Shown: piece by piece, positions 10,363-18,272 of the stretch
Position numbering within the stretch: the first letter of the stretch is position 1
Layout of the letters: every line of letters starts with the position of its first letter
Assembly: GCA_024636555.1 (NCBI GenBank)
Contig: JAGXGW010000064.1
Location: 62,001-126,000, forward strand
Origin: Paracoccaceae bacterium
GTDB lineage: Bacteria; Pseudomonadota; Alphaproteobacteria; Rhodobacterales; Rhodobacteraceae
DNA length: 64,000 bases
Reading direction: 5' to 3'
Translations under genes and position numbers: made by a program
The notes under the pieces: model-generated
Database searches by the model: none
What the model was told of the DNA's origin: nothing
Seen by the model: the letters and a program-made list of their open reading frames with translations, nothing else

Positions 10363-10416
10363 GGCATTTTCGGGCGTTGAAGACAATCCTCCACCTCACC
10401 GTCACACGCGCGGCAC

Positions 10417-10441
10417 GGAACCCAAACCTGCCGCCCGTGTT
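10417..10441 (+). promoter_or_regulatory. EcfG-type promoter element before the AI-2E family transporter
   Basis: GGAAC (10417-10421), 16 nt, TGTT (10438-10441), matching the GGAAC-N16/17-CGTT form of general-stress sigma factor promoters. The -10-like element ends only 8 nt before the ATG at 10450, so transcription from it would give a leaderless or almost leaderless mRNA, unless translation starts further in. Confidence 0.4.
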
Positions 10442-10449
10442 GACCCTCT

Positions 10450-11463
10450 ATGTTTTCCCTGCAAAACCACTGCCGCACGGTATCAAGCCTCGCTCTGGCC
10501 GCGGTCCTTCTGCTCTTGATCGTGGTCGCGCCCGACGTTCTCTTGATCATTTTCGCGGGTATTTTGGTCAGCGTTTTCCTGGGCGGCGGCGGACTATGGG
10601 TTTCGCGGCATACGGGGCTGTCACGCGGCTTCGGCATCGCCTTGTTCATTCTGCTCATTCTGGGGGTCCTTGGCGGGATAATCGCCGCATTCTCTCCGGC
10701 GATCGTCGAGCAGTTTGACCAGCTGAGTCGAGAGATACCCAACAGCCTCGGCAAGCTGGAAGACCGCGTGAAAGACTATGAATGGGGCGAACGGATGCTC
10801 TCCGCGGTCGAGCCTTCCGGCCTGATATCGGCGGAAGGTGGCAGTGCCGCGGCCTCTGCTGTCACCAGTACCTTCGGTGCCTTGGGCAATGCTGTCATCA
10901 TCGCATTCATCGGTCTTTACGGGGCTATCGCGCCCGCAACCTATCGTAACGGCCTTGTGGCGCTTCTGGCACCCTCATTGCGCCCGGACGCGTGCCGCGT
11001 GCTGGATAAACTGGGTGCCACCTTGCAGAAATGGCTGACCGCGCAGTTCATGTCGATGTCCGTGGTCGGGGTGCTGACCGGTTTGGGCCTCTGGCTTATC
11101 GATGTGCCGTTGGCCTTTATTCTGGGGCTGATCTCGGCACTTCTGGCCTTTATCCCGAATATCGGGCCGGTGATCGCCGCCGTTCCAGCGCTTCTTCTGG
11201 CGCTCGCCGAGGGAGGCACGTCAGTCCTGCTGGTCGCTGGCGTCTATATTGTGGTCCAGACGCTGGAGAGCTATGTGATCACGCCGCTGATCCAGCAGGA
11301 AAGGGTCTCGCTGCCGCCTGCGCTCGTGATTTCGGCGCAGTTGCTGATGGGGGTACTGTTCGGCATCCTTGGTCTGGCGCTGGCCACCCCGCTGACGGCT
11401 GTTGTCATGACGTTCACGAATGAGGTCTACCTGCGCAACTTTCTGGATAAAGAGCAGGCATGA
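10450..11463 (+). CDS. AI-2E family transporter (PerM/TqsA-like)
   Basis: A 337-residue inner-membrane protein with about seven or eight hydrophobic segments: two near the N-terminus (10-45), one at 58-85, an extramembrane part (about 90-150), then a membrane cluster with the family's IPNIGPVIAAVPA segment (about 237-249) and LESYVITPLIQQERVSLPP-like stretch (about 274-292). The family includes the AI-2 exporter TqsA and many members of unknown substrate; no quorum-sensing genes are nearby to argue for AI-2. A small membrane protein gene follows 47 bp downstream. A stress-type promoter element sits immediately before it. Confidence 0.85.
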   Translation: MFSLQNHCRTVSSLALAAVLLLLIVVAPDVLLIIFAGILVSVFLGGGGLWVSRHTGLSRGFGIALFILLILGVLGGIIAAFSPAIVEQFDQLSREIPNSLGKLEDRVKDYEWGERMLSAVEPSGLISAEGGSAAASAVTSTFGALGNAVIIAFIGLYGAIAPATYRNGLVALLAPSLRPDACRVLDKLGATLQKWLTAQFMSMSVVGVLTGLGLWLIDVPLAFILGLISALLAFIPNIGPVIAAVPALLLALAEGGTSVLLVAGVYIVVQTLESYVITPLIQQERVSLPPALVISAQLLMGVLFGILGLALATPLTAVVMTFTNEVYLRNFLDKEQA

Positions 11464-11510
11464 TCCGCCGACAGGCTTGCAGGCGGGCCTTCACGGCGCA
11501 TATCTGACGC

Positions 11511-11810
11511 ATGGAAAAACTCAACGCATTGTGGCGCGGTCAGCTTGATCTGGACGAGGTGTTCTGGACATGGGTCATCTTTGGCGGTTTGCTGATCAAC
11601 GTGACATCGTCGGTGCTGTTTCTGGCATTCATCACGTTGGATATCCCTGTTGCGGCGCTTGTTGCCGGCTACGGTTATTCGGTCCCCTACAACATTCTGG
11701 TGGTCACGGGCCTGTGGCGATCCGCAGGCCGCTATCACGGTCCGCGATATCATGCCGATCTCGCGCGCGCTGTGACGCTGGTGTTGATGGGTGTTCTTAC
11801 CATTACTTAG
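11511..11810 (+). CDS. small membrane protein, unknown function
   Basis: 99 residues with three predicted membrane spans (about 20-42, 47-66 and 85-98) and a short basic loop after the second. I do not recognise a family. It follows the AI-2E transporter gene by 47 bp on the same strand and may share its transcript. Its ATG lacks an obvious strong ribosome site. Confidence 0.55.
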   Translation: MEKLNALWRGQLDLDEVFWTWVIFGGLLINVTSSVLFLAFITLDIPVAALVAGYGYSVPYNILVVTGLWRSAGRYHGPRYHADLARAVTLVLMGVLTIT

Positions 11811-11854
11811 CGTTCAATAACATATCGGTATGGCGCGAAGTTTAAGTAAAAAAA

Positions 11855-12784
11855 TCAAGTGAACGCTCGCGTCGGCCTGTCAAAGACACGACGCCCCAAG
11901 GCCGAGGCGGCCAGGTCGACCATCAACAGCGCCGTGCGGCCACGCTCGTCCAGAAACGGGTTCAGCTCCACCAGATCCAGCGAGGTCATAAGGCCGCTGT
12001 CATGCAGGATCTCCATCACAAGATGCGCCTCGCGCACCGTGGCCCCGCCCGGCACGGTGGTGCCGACGGCCGGCGCCATGCCGGGGTCGATGAAATCCAC
12101 ATCCAGCGAGACATGCAGCGCACCATTGGCGGCCGCCACCCTGTCAAGGAACGCACCCAGAGGCTGGGCAATCCCGGTCTCGTCGATCTCGCGCATGTCG
12201 TGGCGGTGGATGGCGCTCTCCTGCAACGCGCGGCGCTCGTCTGGATCGACGGAGCGCAGGCCGATGATGCAGATATTCTCCTGCGGCACCGTGGCACCGA
12301 GCGGCGGGAAAGCGTCAAACCCCTCGCGCCCCGTCACATAGGCCAAAGGAGTGCCGTGCAGATTGCCGGAACCGGTGCTCAGTGGCGTGTGATAGTCGCT
12401 GTGCGCGTCCAGCCAAAGCACGAACTGCGGGCGTCCCTTGGCATGGGCATGTGCCGTCACACCGGCGACCGTGCCCAGCGACAGGCTGTGATCGCCGCCC
12501 AGAAAGATAGGGAGGCCCTCATCCATCGCATCGCGCGCCGCTGCGAACAAGGTGCGGGTCCAGCCGATGGTCTCGGACAGGGCATGCAGATGCGGCGCGG
12601 CGCCCGCGATCTCACCGACAGGGGCAGGGGCGAGGTTGCCGTGGTCGCGGACGCGGTGGCCAAGATCGCCAAGCGCTGTGGCAAGACCCGCCGTGCGATA
12701 GGCATCAGGCCCCATCAGGCAACCGAGATTGCGTTTGCCACTGTCGACGGGACAGCTGATCATGATGATATCTTGCGGGGTCAT
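11855..12784 (-). CDS. rocF: arginase
   Basis: A 309-residue ureohydrolase that cleaves arginine to ornithine and urea with a binuclear manganese centre. Metal ligands are visible in GGDHS (H99), DAHSD (D126, H128, D130) and SLDVDFIDP (D228, D230). The later ELNPFLDERG segment is typical of arginases rather than agmatinases, whose counterpart here is the 53.0 kb gene. It stands alone, convergent with the small membrane protein gene, and no urease or ornithine cyclodeaminase gene is adjacent. Confidence 0.85.
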   Translation of the reverse strand: MTPQDIIMISCPVDSGKRNLGCLMGPDAYRTAGLATALGDLGHRVRDHGNLAPAPVGEIAGAAPHLHALSETIGWTRTLFAAARDAMDEGLPIFLGGDHSLSLGTVAGVTAHAHAKGRPQFVLWLDAHSDYHTPLSTGSGNLHGTPLAYVTGREGFDAFPPLGATVPQENICIIGLRSVDPDERRALQESAIHRHDMREIDETGIAQPLGAFLDRVAAANGALHVSLDVDFIDPGMAPAVGTTVPGGATVREAHLVMEILHDSGLMTSLDLVELNPFLDERGRTALLMVDLAASALGRRVFDRPTRAFT

Positions 12785-12988
12785 TGCGTGCTCCTGCGAG
12801 GCTTCGTTGGTGTAAGGTCATCCGATGCTACGCCATTCGGGGCCGGAGTGCAGGGGGCATATTGATCGGGCACCGCCACACCGGATTATTCGGGCCGCGC
12901 CCTTGCCATGATCTGGCGCTTTGACGCTGCGGTCAGTTCATGGACGAACCGGCTGCGCGTCATCTGCGAATCCGGACGATAGGTCCGC

Positions 12989-13462
12989 TCAGCCCGCTTT
13001 GCGCATGGCGATAAGCCAGATCACAGCCAGCGCGAGCGAGGCCACCGCATTCCAGCTTGCCATGGAGAGGCCCAGCATCTCCCACGGGACTTCATCGCAG
13101 CGCACCAGCGGGGCCGCCATGATCTGCGCGAAAAGATCCTGCGCCGACTGGCCCGCAACGCCGCTGCTGCTGCAGGCGGCAGGTCCGTCCCACCAGTCAC
13201 GCTCGACGCCCGTGTGATAGGCTCCAATCGCGGCCGTGCTCAATGCGGCCAGCGCGCCGAGAGCGGCAACAAGGCGGGCAGGTAGCACCGCGACCGCCGC
13301 CAGCACACCCAGCGCAATCGCGGCCACATGCGGGTAGCGTTGCCACAGGCACAGCTCGCAGGGGGCCATGCCGCCGATATGCTGGAAGGCCAGCGCGCCC
13401 AGCATCAGGGCGGCGGAGCCCGCTGCGGCAAGGATCATCCATAAACGGGCTGTCAGGGTCAC
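12989..13462 (-). CDS. dsbB: disulfide bond formation protein DsbB family
   Basis: A 157-residue four-helix inner-membrane quinone reductase that reoxidises DsbA. The first redox pair is C35/C38 (CELC) after the first helix. The periplasmic loop pair is C97 and C122. Helices lie at about 8-28, 44-60, 64-82 and 133-153. Its start overlaps the stop of the DedA-like gene by 4 nt, so the two are translationally coupled. No DsbA-like gene is in the window. Confidence 0.88.
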   Translation of the reverse strand: MTLTARLWMILAAAGSAALMLGALAFQHIGGMAPCELCLWQRYPHVAAIALGVLAAVAVLPARLVAALGALAALSTAAIGAYHTGVERDWWDGPAACSSSGVAGQSAQDLFAQIMAAPLVRCDEVPWEMLGLSMASWNAVASLALAVIWLIAMRKAG

Positions 13463-14037
13463 AGGTAGCGCACTCCGTAAAATCCGGCCACAAGCATGAT
13501 CACGAACAGGGTGAACAGCAAGCCCAGACGCTTTTCGATGAAGTCACGAATAGGTGCGCCGAATTTCCACAGCAGGGCCGCGACGATGAAGAACCGCAAG
13601 CCGCGCGCGATGATCGAGGTGATGATGAATGTGCCAATCGGCAGGCCGGTCCAGCCCGACATGATCGTGATCACCTTGTAGGGGAAAGGCGTGATGCCGG
13701 CGATCAGCACAGGCCAGAAGCCCAGATCATTGAAGCGCGTGTTGAACGCGGTCATCGCATCGCCCTTGCCCAATGCCTCAAGGATCGGCTGGCCCAGAGA
13801 GTCGTAGAAGAACGCGCCGATGACATAGCCCAGCATGCCGCCCAGAACCGAGGATACCAACGCCACGCCCGCGATCAGCCAGGCCCGCGAGGGTCTTGCG
13901 AGAATCATCGGGATCATCAGCACATCCGGCGGAATCGGAAAGACCGAGGATTCGATGAAAGCCACAAAGGCCAGAACCCACAGCGCGCGCGGGTGCTGCG
14001 CCTGTTGCAGGGTCCAGTCATAGAGGGATCGTATCAT
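13459..14037 (-). CDS. DedA-like VTT-domain membrane protein (YqaA family)
   Basis: A 192-residue inner-membrane protein of the SNARE-associated/VTT family. An N-terminal helix is followed by the ESSVFPIPPDV motif, a central re-entrant stretch with the GGMLGYVIG glycine pattern, and the later GITPFPYKV motif. DedA proteins act in envelope lipid (undecaprenyl phosphate) flipping in some bacteria; the YqaA subgroup is poorly characterised. The gene leads a two-gene unit with dsbB. Confidence 0.82.
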   Translation of the reverse strand: MIRSLYDWTLQQAQHPRALWVLAFVAFIESSVFPIPPDVLMIPMILARPSRAWLIAGVALVSSVLGGMLGYVIGAFFYDSLGQPILEALGKGDAMTAFNTRFNDLGFWPVLIAGITPFPYKVITIMSGWTGLPIGTFIITSIIARGLRFFIVAALLWKFGAPIRDFIEKRLGLLFTLFVIMLVAGFYGVRYL

Positions 14038-14267
14038 CCAAGCCGCCTTTGATCATGTCCGGTCAGGCCGATGCATCCCTGCCGCTTTGCCCCGCTGCAG
14101 GCCGGACAGGGTGCATCCGGCGCGGCAAGCGCATTCTGGCGGCTGTGTAGCAATCCCGGCAGCGCGCGCAAAGCGGAAACGCCTGAATACAAGCGGGATC
14201 TTGCTTTTTCGGCTGGACGCAGCGCGGAACGGGCGATACATCAGCCAAAGCAGCGAGGCTGCATTGT

Positions 14268-14351
14268 GCGGGTGTGGCGGAATGGTAGACGCGAGGGTCT
14301 CAAACACCCTTACCTCACGGTGTGTCGGTTCGAGTCCGACCACCCGCACCA
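14268..14351 (+). tRNA. tRNA-Leu(CAA)
   Basis: 84 nt including encoded CCA. Acceptor stem GCGGGTG/CACCCGC; anticodon stem AGGGT/ACCCT encloses loop CTCAAAC with anticodon CAA (TTG codons). A class II variable arm of leucine type (TTACCTCACGGTGT) and T-arm GTCGG-TTCGAGT-CCGAC are complete. Its 3' end borders the accessory stretch at 14.35-21 kb. Confidence 0.96.
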
Positions 14352-14801
14352 ATTTCTGAAATAAGTCATTGATTTATCGGGATTTTTAACAGGCGCCTGT
14401 CGGGTCCTCCATTTGGTCCCCAAGAGCACTTCGACAAAAGGTCGAGGCCGTCTTGCATGGTCCGAACAGCAACTCCTGCGCATTCCGGGCAACAGCGCCC
14501 TGACCAGGGCCTTCCGCTATGGTCTCAGTTGGCGCAAAGCGTGCGCCCGATCGGAACAGGACGGCAGAGCTGGCTCTTCGTGTGAGCCGAGACCGGTGCG
14601 GAAACCCTGGGCTGCGCCGTGACCGTCAAATGGCGCGGTATCCCGGGCGGTCTACTCCAACGTGTCGGATTTGATCTCAGGCAAAGGCAGCATCGTAAGT
14701 CGGGTCCGCTACGTCGCGGCGGAACAATCCAGCGCAATGTTTGTTTTCTGAACTACCGACCGATGGATTGAACCATTAACCCAGGGAATAGGAGAAAAGA
14801 C
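14352..14801. other. 450-bp interval downstream of tRNA-Leu
   Basis: No convincing gene. The only supported element is the EcfG-type promoter motif near its right end (14721-14745). Short open frames here have no recognisable motif or ribosome site. The position right after a tRNA 3' end would suit an old integration site, but I found no integrase remnant or repeated tRNA tail by eye. Confidence 0.4.
14721..14745 (+). promoter_or_regulatory. EcfG-type promoter element before the PRC-barrel gene
   Basis: GGAAC (14721-14725), 16 nt, TGTT (14742-14745), 56 nt before the ATG at 14802, which has its own AGGAGA ribosome site. It fits the general-stress sigma factor consensus GGAAC-N16/17-CGTT except for the first -10 base. 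Confidence 0.6.
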
Positions 14802-15713
14802 ATGAAAGCGCTGACAGACGGCCTTGGTACCAAGACTTCAGGGCTCGTAGCTTCGATTCTTCTGACCATTACAGTTTCCGCTGCAACGGCACAGGAACAA
14901 ACCGAAGACCAGAATGGGGCTGACACAGACGAAAACACCTCGGAGGAATGGCAAAGCAGCCATGTCTTCCTTACGCCGTCCCAATTTCTGATTGGCCAAA
15001 ATTTACTTGATGAGGGAGAGGACTGGGGGACAATCAAGTTCCTGATGATCGATGTTTCGGACGGAAACCTGATCTATGCTCTGGCCTCGACCGAGCGGAC
15101 AATGGGGCAGTTTATCGTGGTTCCGTGGAGTGCGATCGAGCCGACCAACTGGACAGGACTGGCAGGCCCGGGACTGCGTGTGGATGCTCCGGTCGAACTT
15201 TTCCAAAATGCGCGACGCTTTGATATGGAAGATATCGTCGGACTTACGACGCCGAGTGTGGCTGTCGAGGTCGGCGAGTATTTTGCAACGACAAACGATC
15301 CCCTTGATCCAGATACGCCCGTCTTTGTCGTGGGACATAAACTGGTGGGAACGATCGCACCTCCGGCGGCGCAGGTCGCCAATCAACTGGAGGGAACCGA
15401 TGTACGCGATGCCGAGGGCACGGTCATTGGCACCATTGACGACATCATGGTCGATGTCGACATGGGGCAGGTTCCTTACGTTCTTGTCTCGACCGCGGTG
15501 TACCCTGGCGGTCAAGGCGATTGGTGGCCGATCCCGCCGCAGGCGTTGACATGGGATGCCGCGACCGAGGGCTATACCATCGACCGGACCGAGGCCGAAC
15601 TTCGTGAACTTGGCCTGTTCGGTGAACCGGCACTTCCCATAGCGATCCGGAAAAGTCTGCTCGACAATCTCTACGACTTCTTCAACCTCGATCCCTACGA
15701 CCCCGATGCCTGA
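14802..15713 (+). CDS. exported PRC-barrel domain protein
   Basis: 303 residues with a signal peptide (cleavage near residue 30, after SAATA) and an acidic linker. Two PRC-barrel-like beta modules follow: residues about 55-150 (start FLIGQNLLDEG) and about 195-270 (start EGTDVRDAEGTVIGTIDDIMVD-like). PRC-barrels are small binding domains found in photosynthetic reaction centre H subunits and RimM, and in many alphaproteobacterial envelope proteins of unknown function. A strong AGGAGA site fixes the start. It is a single-gene unit between a stress-type promoter element and a hairpin terminator. Confidence 0.8.
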   Translation: MKALTDGLGTKTSGLVASILLTITVSAATAQEQTEDQNGADTDENTSEEWQSSHVFLTPSQFLIGQNLLDEGEDWGTIKFLMIDVSDGNLIYALASTERTMGQFIVVPWSAIEPTNWTGLAGPGLRVDAPVELFQNARRFDMEDIVGLTTPSVAVEVGEYFATTNDPLDPDTPVFVVGHKLVGTIAPPAAQVANQLEGTDVRDAEGTVIGTIDDIMVDVDMGQVPYVLVSTAVYPGGQGDWWPIPPQALTWDAATEGYTIDRTEAELRELGLFGEPALPIAIRKSLLDNLYDFFNLDPYDPDA

Positions 15714-15745
15714 CCAATTTGGCGGGGAAATCTCACCAGTTAAAG

Positions 15746-15773
15746 ATAGCGGCCCGGATATCCGAGCCGCTAT
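15746..15773 (+). terminator. hairpin after the PRC-barrel gene
   Basis: ATAGCGGC/GCCGCTAT forms an 8-bp stem, extended inward by one mismatch and three more pairs around an ATAT loop, 33 nt after the stop, with a short T-rich tail. It is probably a Rho-independent terminator. Confidence 0.65.
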
Positions 15774-15848
15774 TTCTCTGACGGACTGTTGTAGCCGGGT
15801 CCGTCATCAACCAGGCGTGCGACCAACTGTTTCGGTGCACGGCGGTCG

Positions 15849-15874
15849 GGAACATTGCGCATCGCAAGCTGGTT
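15849..15874 (+). promoter_or_regulatory. EcfG-type promoter element before the hydrophilic protein gene
   Basis: GGAAC (15849-15853), 17 nt, GGTT (15871-15874), 36 nt before the ATG at 15911. Confidence 0.6.
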
Positions 15875-15910
15875 GAGTGAGACAAGTTGAGTGAACCGAT
15901 GGAGGATCAG

Positions 15911-16261
15911 ATGGCTCATGCAAGCGGCAAGAAGTTTGGCCCCGGCCAACAGGACCAAGGCAAAGGCGACGGCACGGGGGGAATGGCACCTGATGATGTC
16001 GACCCGCTTCCCGACAATGAGATTTTATCCAACCGCGACACCTCCCGCCATTCGGATCAGCGCGGTCATGACGGCGGACACGTCCAGAACCAGAACTGGC
16101 ATGAGCAGGTGAGCGACCACGCGCCGGGCGCAGGCGAAGCCGGCCGTCCAGGGGCCCGCTCGCGTCCCCCCCTGGTCGATGAGCCAAAGGACGACGAGCC
16201 AAAAGACGATGAGCAGGCGGAGGAAAGCAGCCAAGCGCCTGACGACACGCGCGAGGACTGA
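15911..16261 (+). CDS. hydrophilic acidic protein, probable stress protein
   Basis: 116 residues, extremely hydrophilic (Asp, Glu, Gln, Gly, His, Pro) and likely disordered, without signal peptide or membrane segment. The C-terminus repeats DEPKDDEPKDDE. The N-terminal MAHASGKKFGPGQQ and SNRDTSRHSDQRG segments look conserved-type rather than random. A GGAGG ribosome site 6 nt before the ATG at 15911 fixes the start; in-frame TTG/ATG codons upstream are less likely. A stress-type promoter element precedes it. Composition resembles hydrophilin-like protectants, which is inference only. Confidence 0.6.
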   Translation: MAHASGKKFGPGQQDQGKGDGTGGMAPDDVDPLPDNEILSNRDTSRHSDQRGHDGGHVQNQNWHEQVSDHAPGAGEAGRPGARSRPPLVDEPKDDEPKDDEQAEESSQAPDDTRED

Positions 16262-16426
16262 ACGGCAACCCGTTGATCGACAGCGAACGCGAAGGTTCTT
16301 GAGTCCCGACCGACACAAGCCGGCGCGTCCGGATTATCGGGATCGCGCGTCAAGGTGGCGGATCAAGACAATCTGATGCGCTCTTCATCCTGTTCCGCGC
16401 CCCAGGATCAAGAAAGGACCCCCCTG

Positions 16427-17173
16427 ATGTGTCAGTGCCGGATGAATCGCCGTACGATGCTTGGCCTATCTGGTGCGGCGGCGCTGCCAGTTCTCGCAGG
16501 GTGTGATGAGGTCGATCTGGTATCCGATGAAACGGTTGAGGCGATGGGATTGGAAGCCTGGGCGGATATACGGCAAACGTCACCCGTAGCGGCAAACCCG
16601 GATCTGCAAGGCACGCTAACCCGGGTTTCGACGCAACTTCTCCGCGCCGCGGACGAGGAGCCGGACGCATGGGAGGTGCTGGTCTTTCGCGGGTCTGAGA
16701 TCAATGCGTTCGCGCTGCCGGGGCGAAAGATCGGCGTTTACGAAGGCATGTTCCAAGTCGTGGCGAATGAGGATCAACTGGCCGCGATTGTCGGGCACGA
16801 AATCGGACATCTTCAGGCGGAACATAGCCAGGATCGCATGAACGCGCAGGTTGCGAAGGGGTGGGGCATGCGCGCGCTATCACTGGTTTTGCAGCTGGGT
16901 GAGGTAGAGTATGCGGCCGAAATCGCCGCGGCACTCGGCATCGGGATCAATTATGGCCTCGTTCTGCCCTATTCGCGCCGGCAGGAACTCGAGGCTGATC
17001 GGCTGGGATTGCTGACGATGGCCGCGGCGGGGTTCCGTCCAGAGGAAGCCGTGACGCTCTGGCGGCGGATGGACGCTGCGATATCCGATCGAGCGCCAGA
17101 ATTCCTTGCCACTCACCCGGCCCCTCAGTCTCGGATAGCCGAACTCGAAGCGATGTTGCCAGAGTTGAGATGA
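16427..17173 (+). CDS. M48 family metalloprotease, lipoprotein
   Basis: A 248-residue zinc protease of the M48/Oma1-BepA type. The basic N-terminus with NRRTM and a hydrophobic stretch lead to a lipobox LAGC (C26), so the enzyme is probably anchored in the envelope facing the periplasm. The zinc site is HEIGH (H124, E125, H128), with the third ligand in the downstream RRQELEADRLG segment. The C-terminus ends with the family's FLATHPAPQSRI motif. It lacks the TPR region of BepA, so it is the short form. The start after GAAAGGA is preferred; an ATG at 16442 is an alternative. It is 165 bp after the hydrophilic protein gene and may share its promoter. Confidence 0.85.
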   Translation: MCQCRMNRRTMLGLSGAAALPVLAGCDEVDLVSDETVEAMGLEAWADIRQTSPVAANPDLQGTLTRVSTQLLRAADEEPDAWEVLVFRGSEINAFALPGRKIGVYEGMFQVVANEDQLAAIVGHEIGHLQAEHSQDRMNAQVAKGWGMRALSLVLQLGEVEYAAEIAAALGIGINYGLVLPYSRRQELEADRLGLLTMAAAGFRPEEAVTLWRRMDAAISDRAPEFLATHPAPQSRIAELEAMLPELR

Positions 17174-17379
17174 GGAGGGTAAAAACGCACCGTCAGGGCT
17201 CAATGCGGCTGCGTGTGTTGTCATCTCCGGGAGACGGCCCTTTCTTCGGGACGGCTTGACGCGGCATGACCACTCTATCGGTCTCCGGGTTCGAGGCAGA
17301 AATCGACGGAGGTGCGCATGGCCCTTTTGATCCTAAGCCTTGACGGACGCTCATTTCGGGATCGAGCAGGTCAACGAAA

Positions 17380-17404
17380 GGAACCATCCAGTCACGACGG
17401 CGTT
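17380..17404 (+). promoter_or_regulatory. EcfG-type promoter element (perfect) before the RcnB-like gene
   Basis: GGAAC (17380-17384), 16 nt, CGTT (17401-17404): a complete match to the published EcfG consensus, 34 nt before the TTG start at 17439. Confidence 0.7.
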
Positions 17405-17438
17405 TTTCCAGTGAATTAATAAATGCAGGGATTACACA

Positions 17439-17801
17439 TTGAAAAAGCTACCCGGACTTTTGGCCTTATCCGCTCTCGCGTTTGCGGCGTTTGGTCAGCC
17501 TGAATCGGCCGTTGCGCAGCCTGTGGGATGTCCCCCCGGACTGGCGAAGAAGAACCCGCCATGCGTTCCGCCGGGGCAGGCGAAGAAGGGTCAGTCCGCC
17601 ACGGAATGGCGAAATCATCGGTTGGGAACAACACCGAGCCAAGATGATCTGAATTTTTTGGACAACTATTGGCAGTATGATCTACCAAGCTTGCCCCGCG
17701 GCCAACGCTACGCTGTTTTCGACAATCGAATTGTCGTTGTTGATCGCGAGAGCTACGAGATCTTGCAACTCATCAGGGCCTTTACTGCCCTGACCTATTG
17801 A
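17439..17801 (+). CDS. RcnB-like small periplasmic protein (TTG start)
   Basis: 120 residues. A signal peptide (about 1-26, ending SAVAQP) is followed by CPPGLAKKNPPCVPPGQAKK, a cysteine/lysine-rich repeat typical of alphaproteobacterial RcnB-family proteins. The C-terminal part has the YAVFDNRIVVVDRESYEIL pattern of that family. RcnB of E. coli takes part in nickel/cobalt homeostasis; members here are mostly uncharacterised. No in-frame ATG precedes the signal peptide, so TTG at 17439 after CAGGGA is taken as start. It is preceded by the best EcfG-type promoter element of the cluster. Confidence 0.65.
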   Translation: MKKLPGLLALSALAFAAFGQPESAVAQPVGCPPGLAKKNPPCVPPGQAKKGQSATEWRNHRLGTTPSQDDLNFLDNYWQYDLPSLPRGQRYAVFDNRIVVVDRESYEILQLIRAFTALTY

Positions 17802-17894
17802 GGCAGCGGGAGGCTTCTTGAAATCGGCCGCGTCGGCCATGAAAGCCTTTCGGACGTCCCCGAAGTCGTGTTCGTTCTCGGCAACGTGAACATG

Positions 17895-18272
17895 TCATTG
17901 GAACAGGCCGGACAGATTAGTTCGCAGCTTCCTTTCATCCACCGGTTTGTTCAGCAAAGGGGCCTCTTTCAGCGCACCGCTAAGATGGCTGCGCCGGTAG
18001 GCTGTCAAAACGAGAAAGGGGCGCTCTTTCGCGCGAAGGGCCTCTGCGACAGGCTCGGAAGTTGTGCCATTCAGTTGCACGTCCAGAACAGCGGCGTCGG
18101 GGTCTTCGTGCTCTATCAGTTGAAGCGCTGCATCGACGGTTGCGACGGGTCCAAGCACCGTGCAGCCGAATTGTTCGAGAATGTCGCGAACATCGAGCGC
18201 GATCAGCCGTTCGTCTTCGAGCACAAGGATACGTCGACCGGCAAAAGTTTCAGGCGGGATGATGGTCGTCAT
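17895..18272 (-). CDS. single-domain response regulator
   Basis: 125 residues made up of one receiver domain without output domain. Acidic pocket E19/D20, phosphoacceptor D64 in AAVLDVQLNG, switch T90 and conserved K109 in NKP are all present. The T-loop reads LTAY where the alphaproteobacterial FATGUY single-domain regulators read FATGY, so it is a divergent relative of that group, whose known members act in general stress signalling. The ATG at 18272 overlaps the kinase stop (ATGA), so it is co-translated with, and very likely phosphorylated by or draining phosphate from, that kinase. Confidence 0.85.
   Translation of the reverse strand: MTTIIPPETFAGRRILVLEDERLIALDVRDILEQFGCTVLGPVATVDAALQLIEHEDPDAAVLDVQLNGTTSEPVAEALRAKERPFLVLTAYRRSHLSGALKEAPLLNKPVDERKLRTNLSGLFQ

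Noticed and set aside
6755-10405. Open frame of more than 1200 codons on the minus strand across nrdJ
   Set aside because: It is antisense to a clearly coding gene with class II reductase motifs; the residue composition is unlike any family and no ribosome site is convincing. High GC removes stops from the opposite frame.
14352-14720. Possible integrase remnant after tRNA-Leu
   Set aside because: A few residues (TRAFRYGLS) recall tyrosine recombinases, but no catalytic R/K/H-x-x-R/Y motifs or consistent frame could be seen.
17318-17419. 33-codon frame with a GGAGG site before the RcnB-like gene
   Set aside because: It covers the EcfG-type promoter element and codes for a short peptide without hydrophobic or conserved character. 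The good ribosome-site match may be chance.
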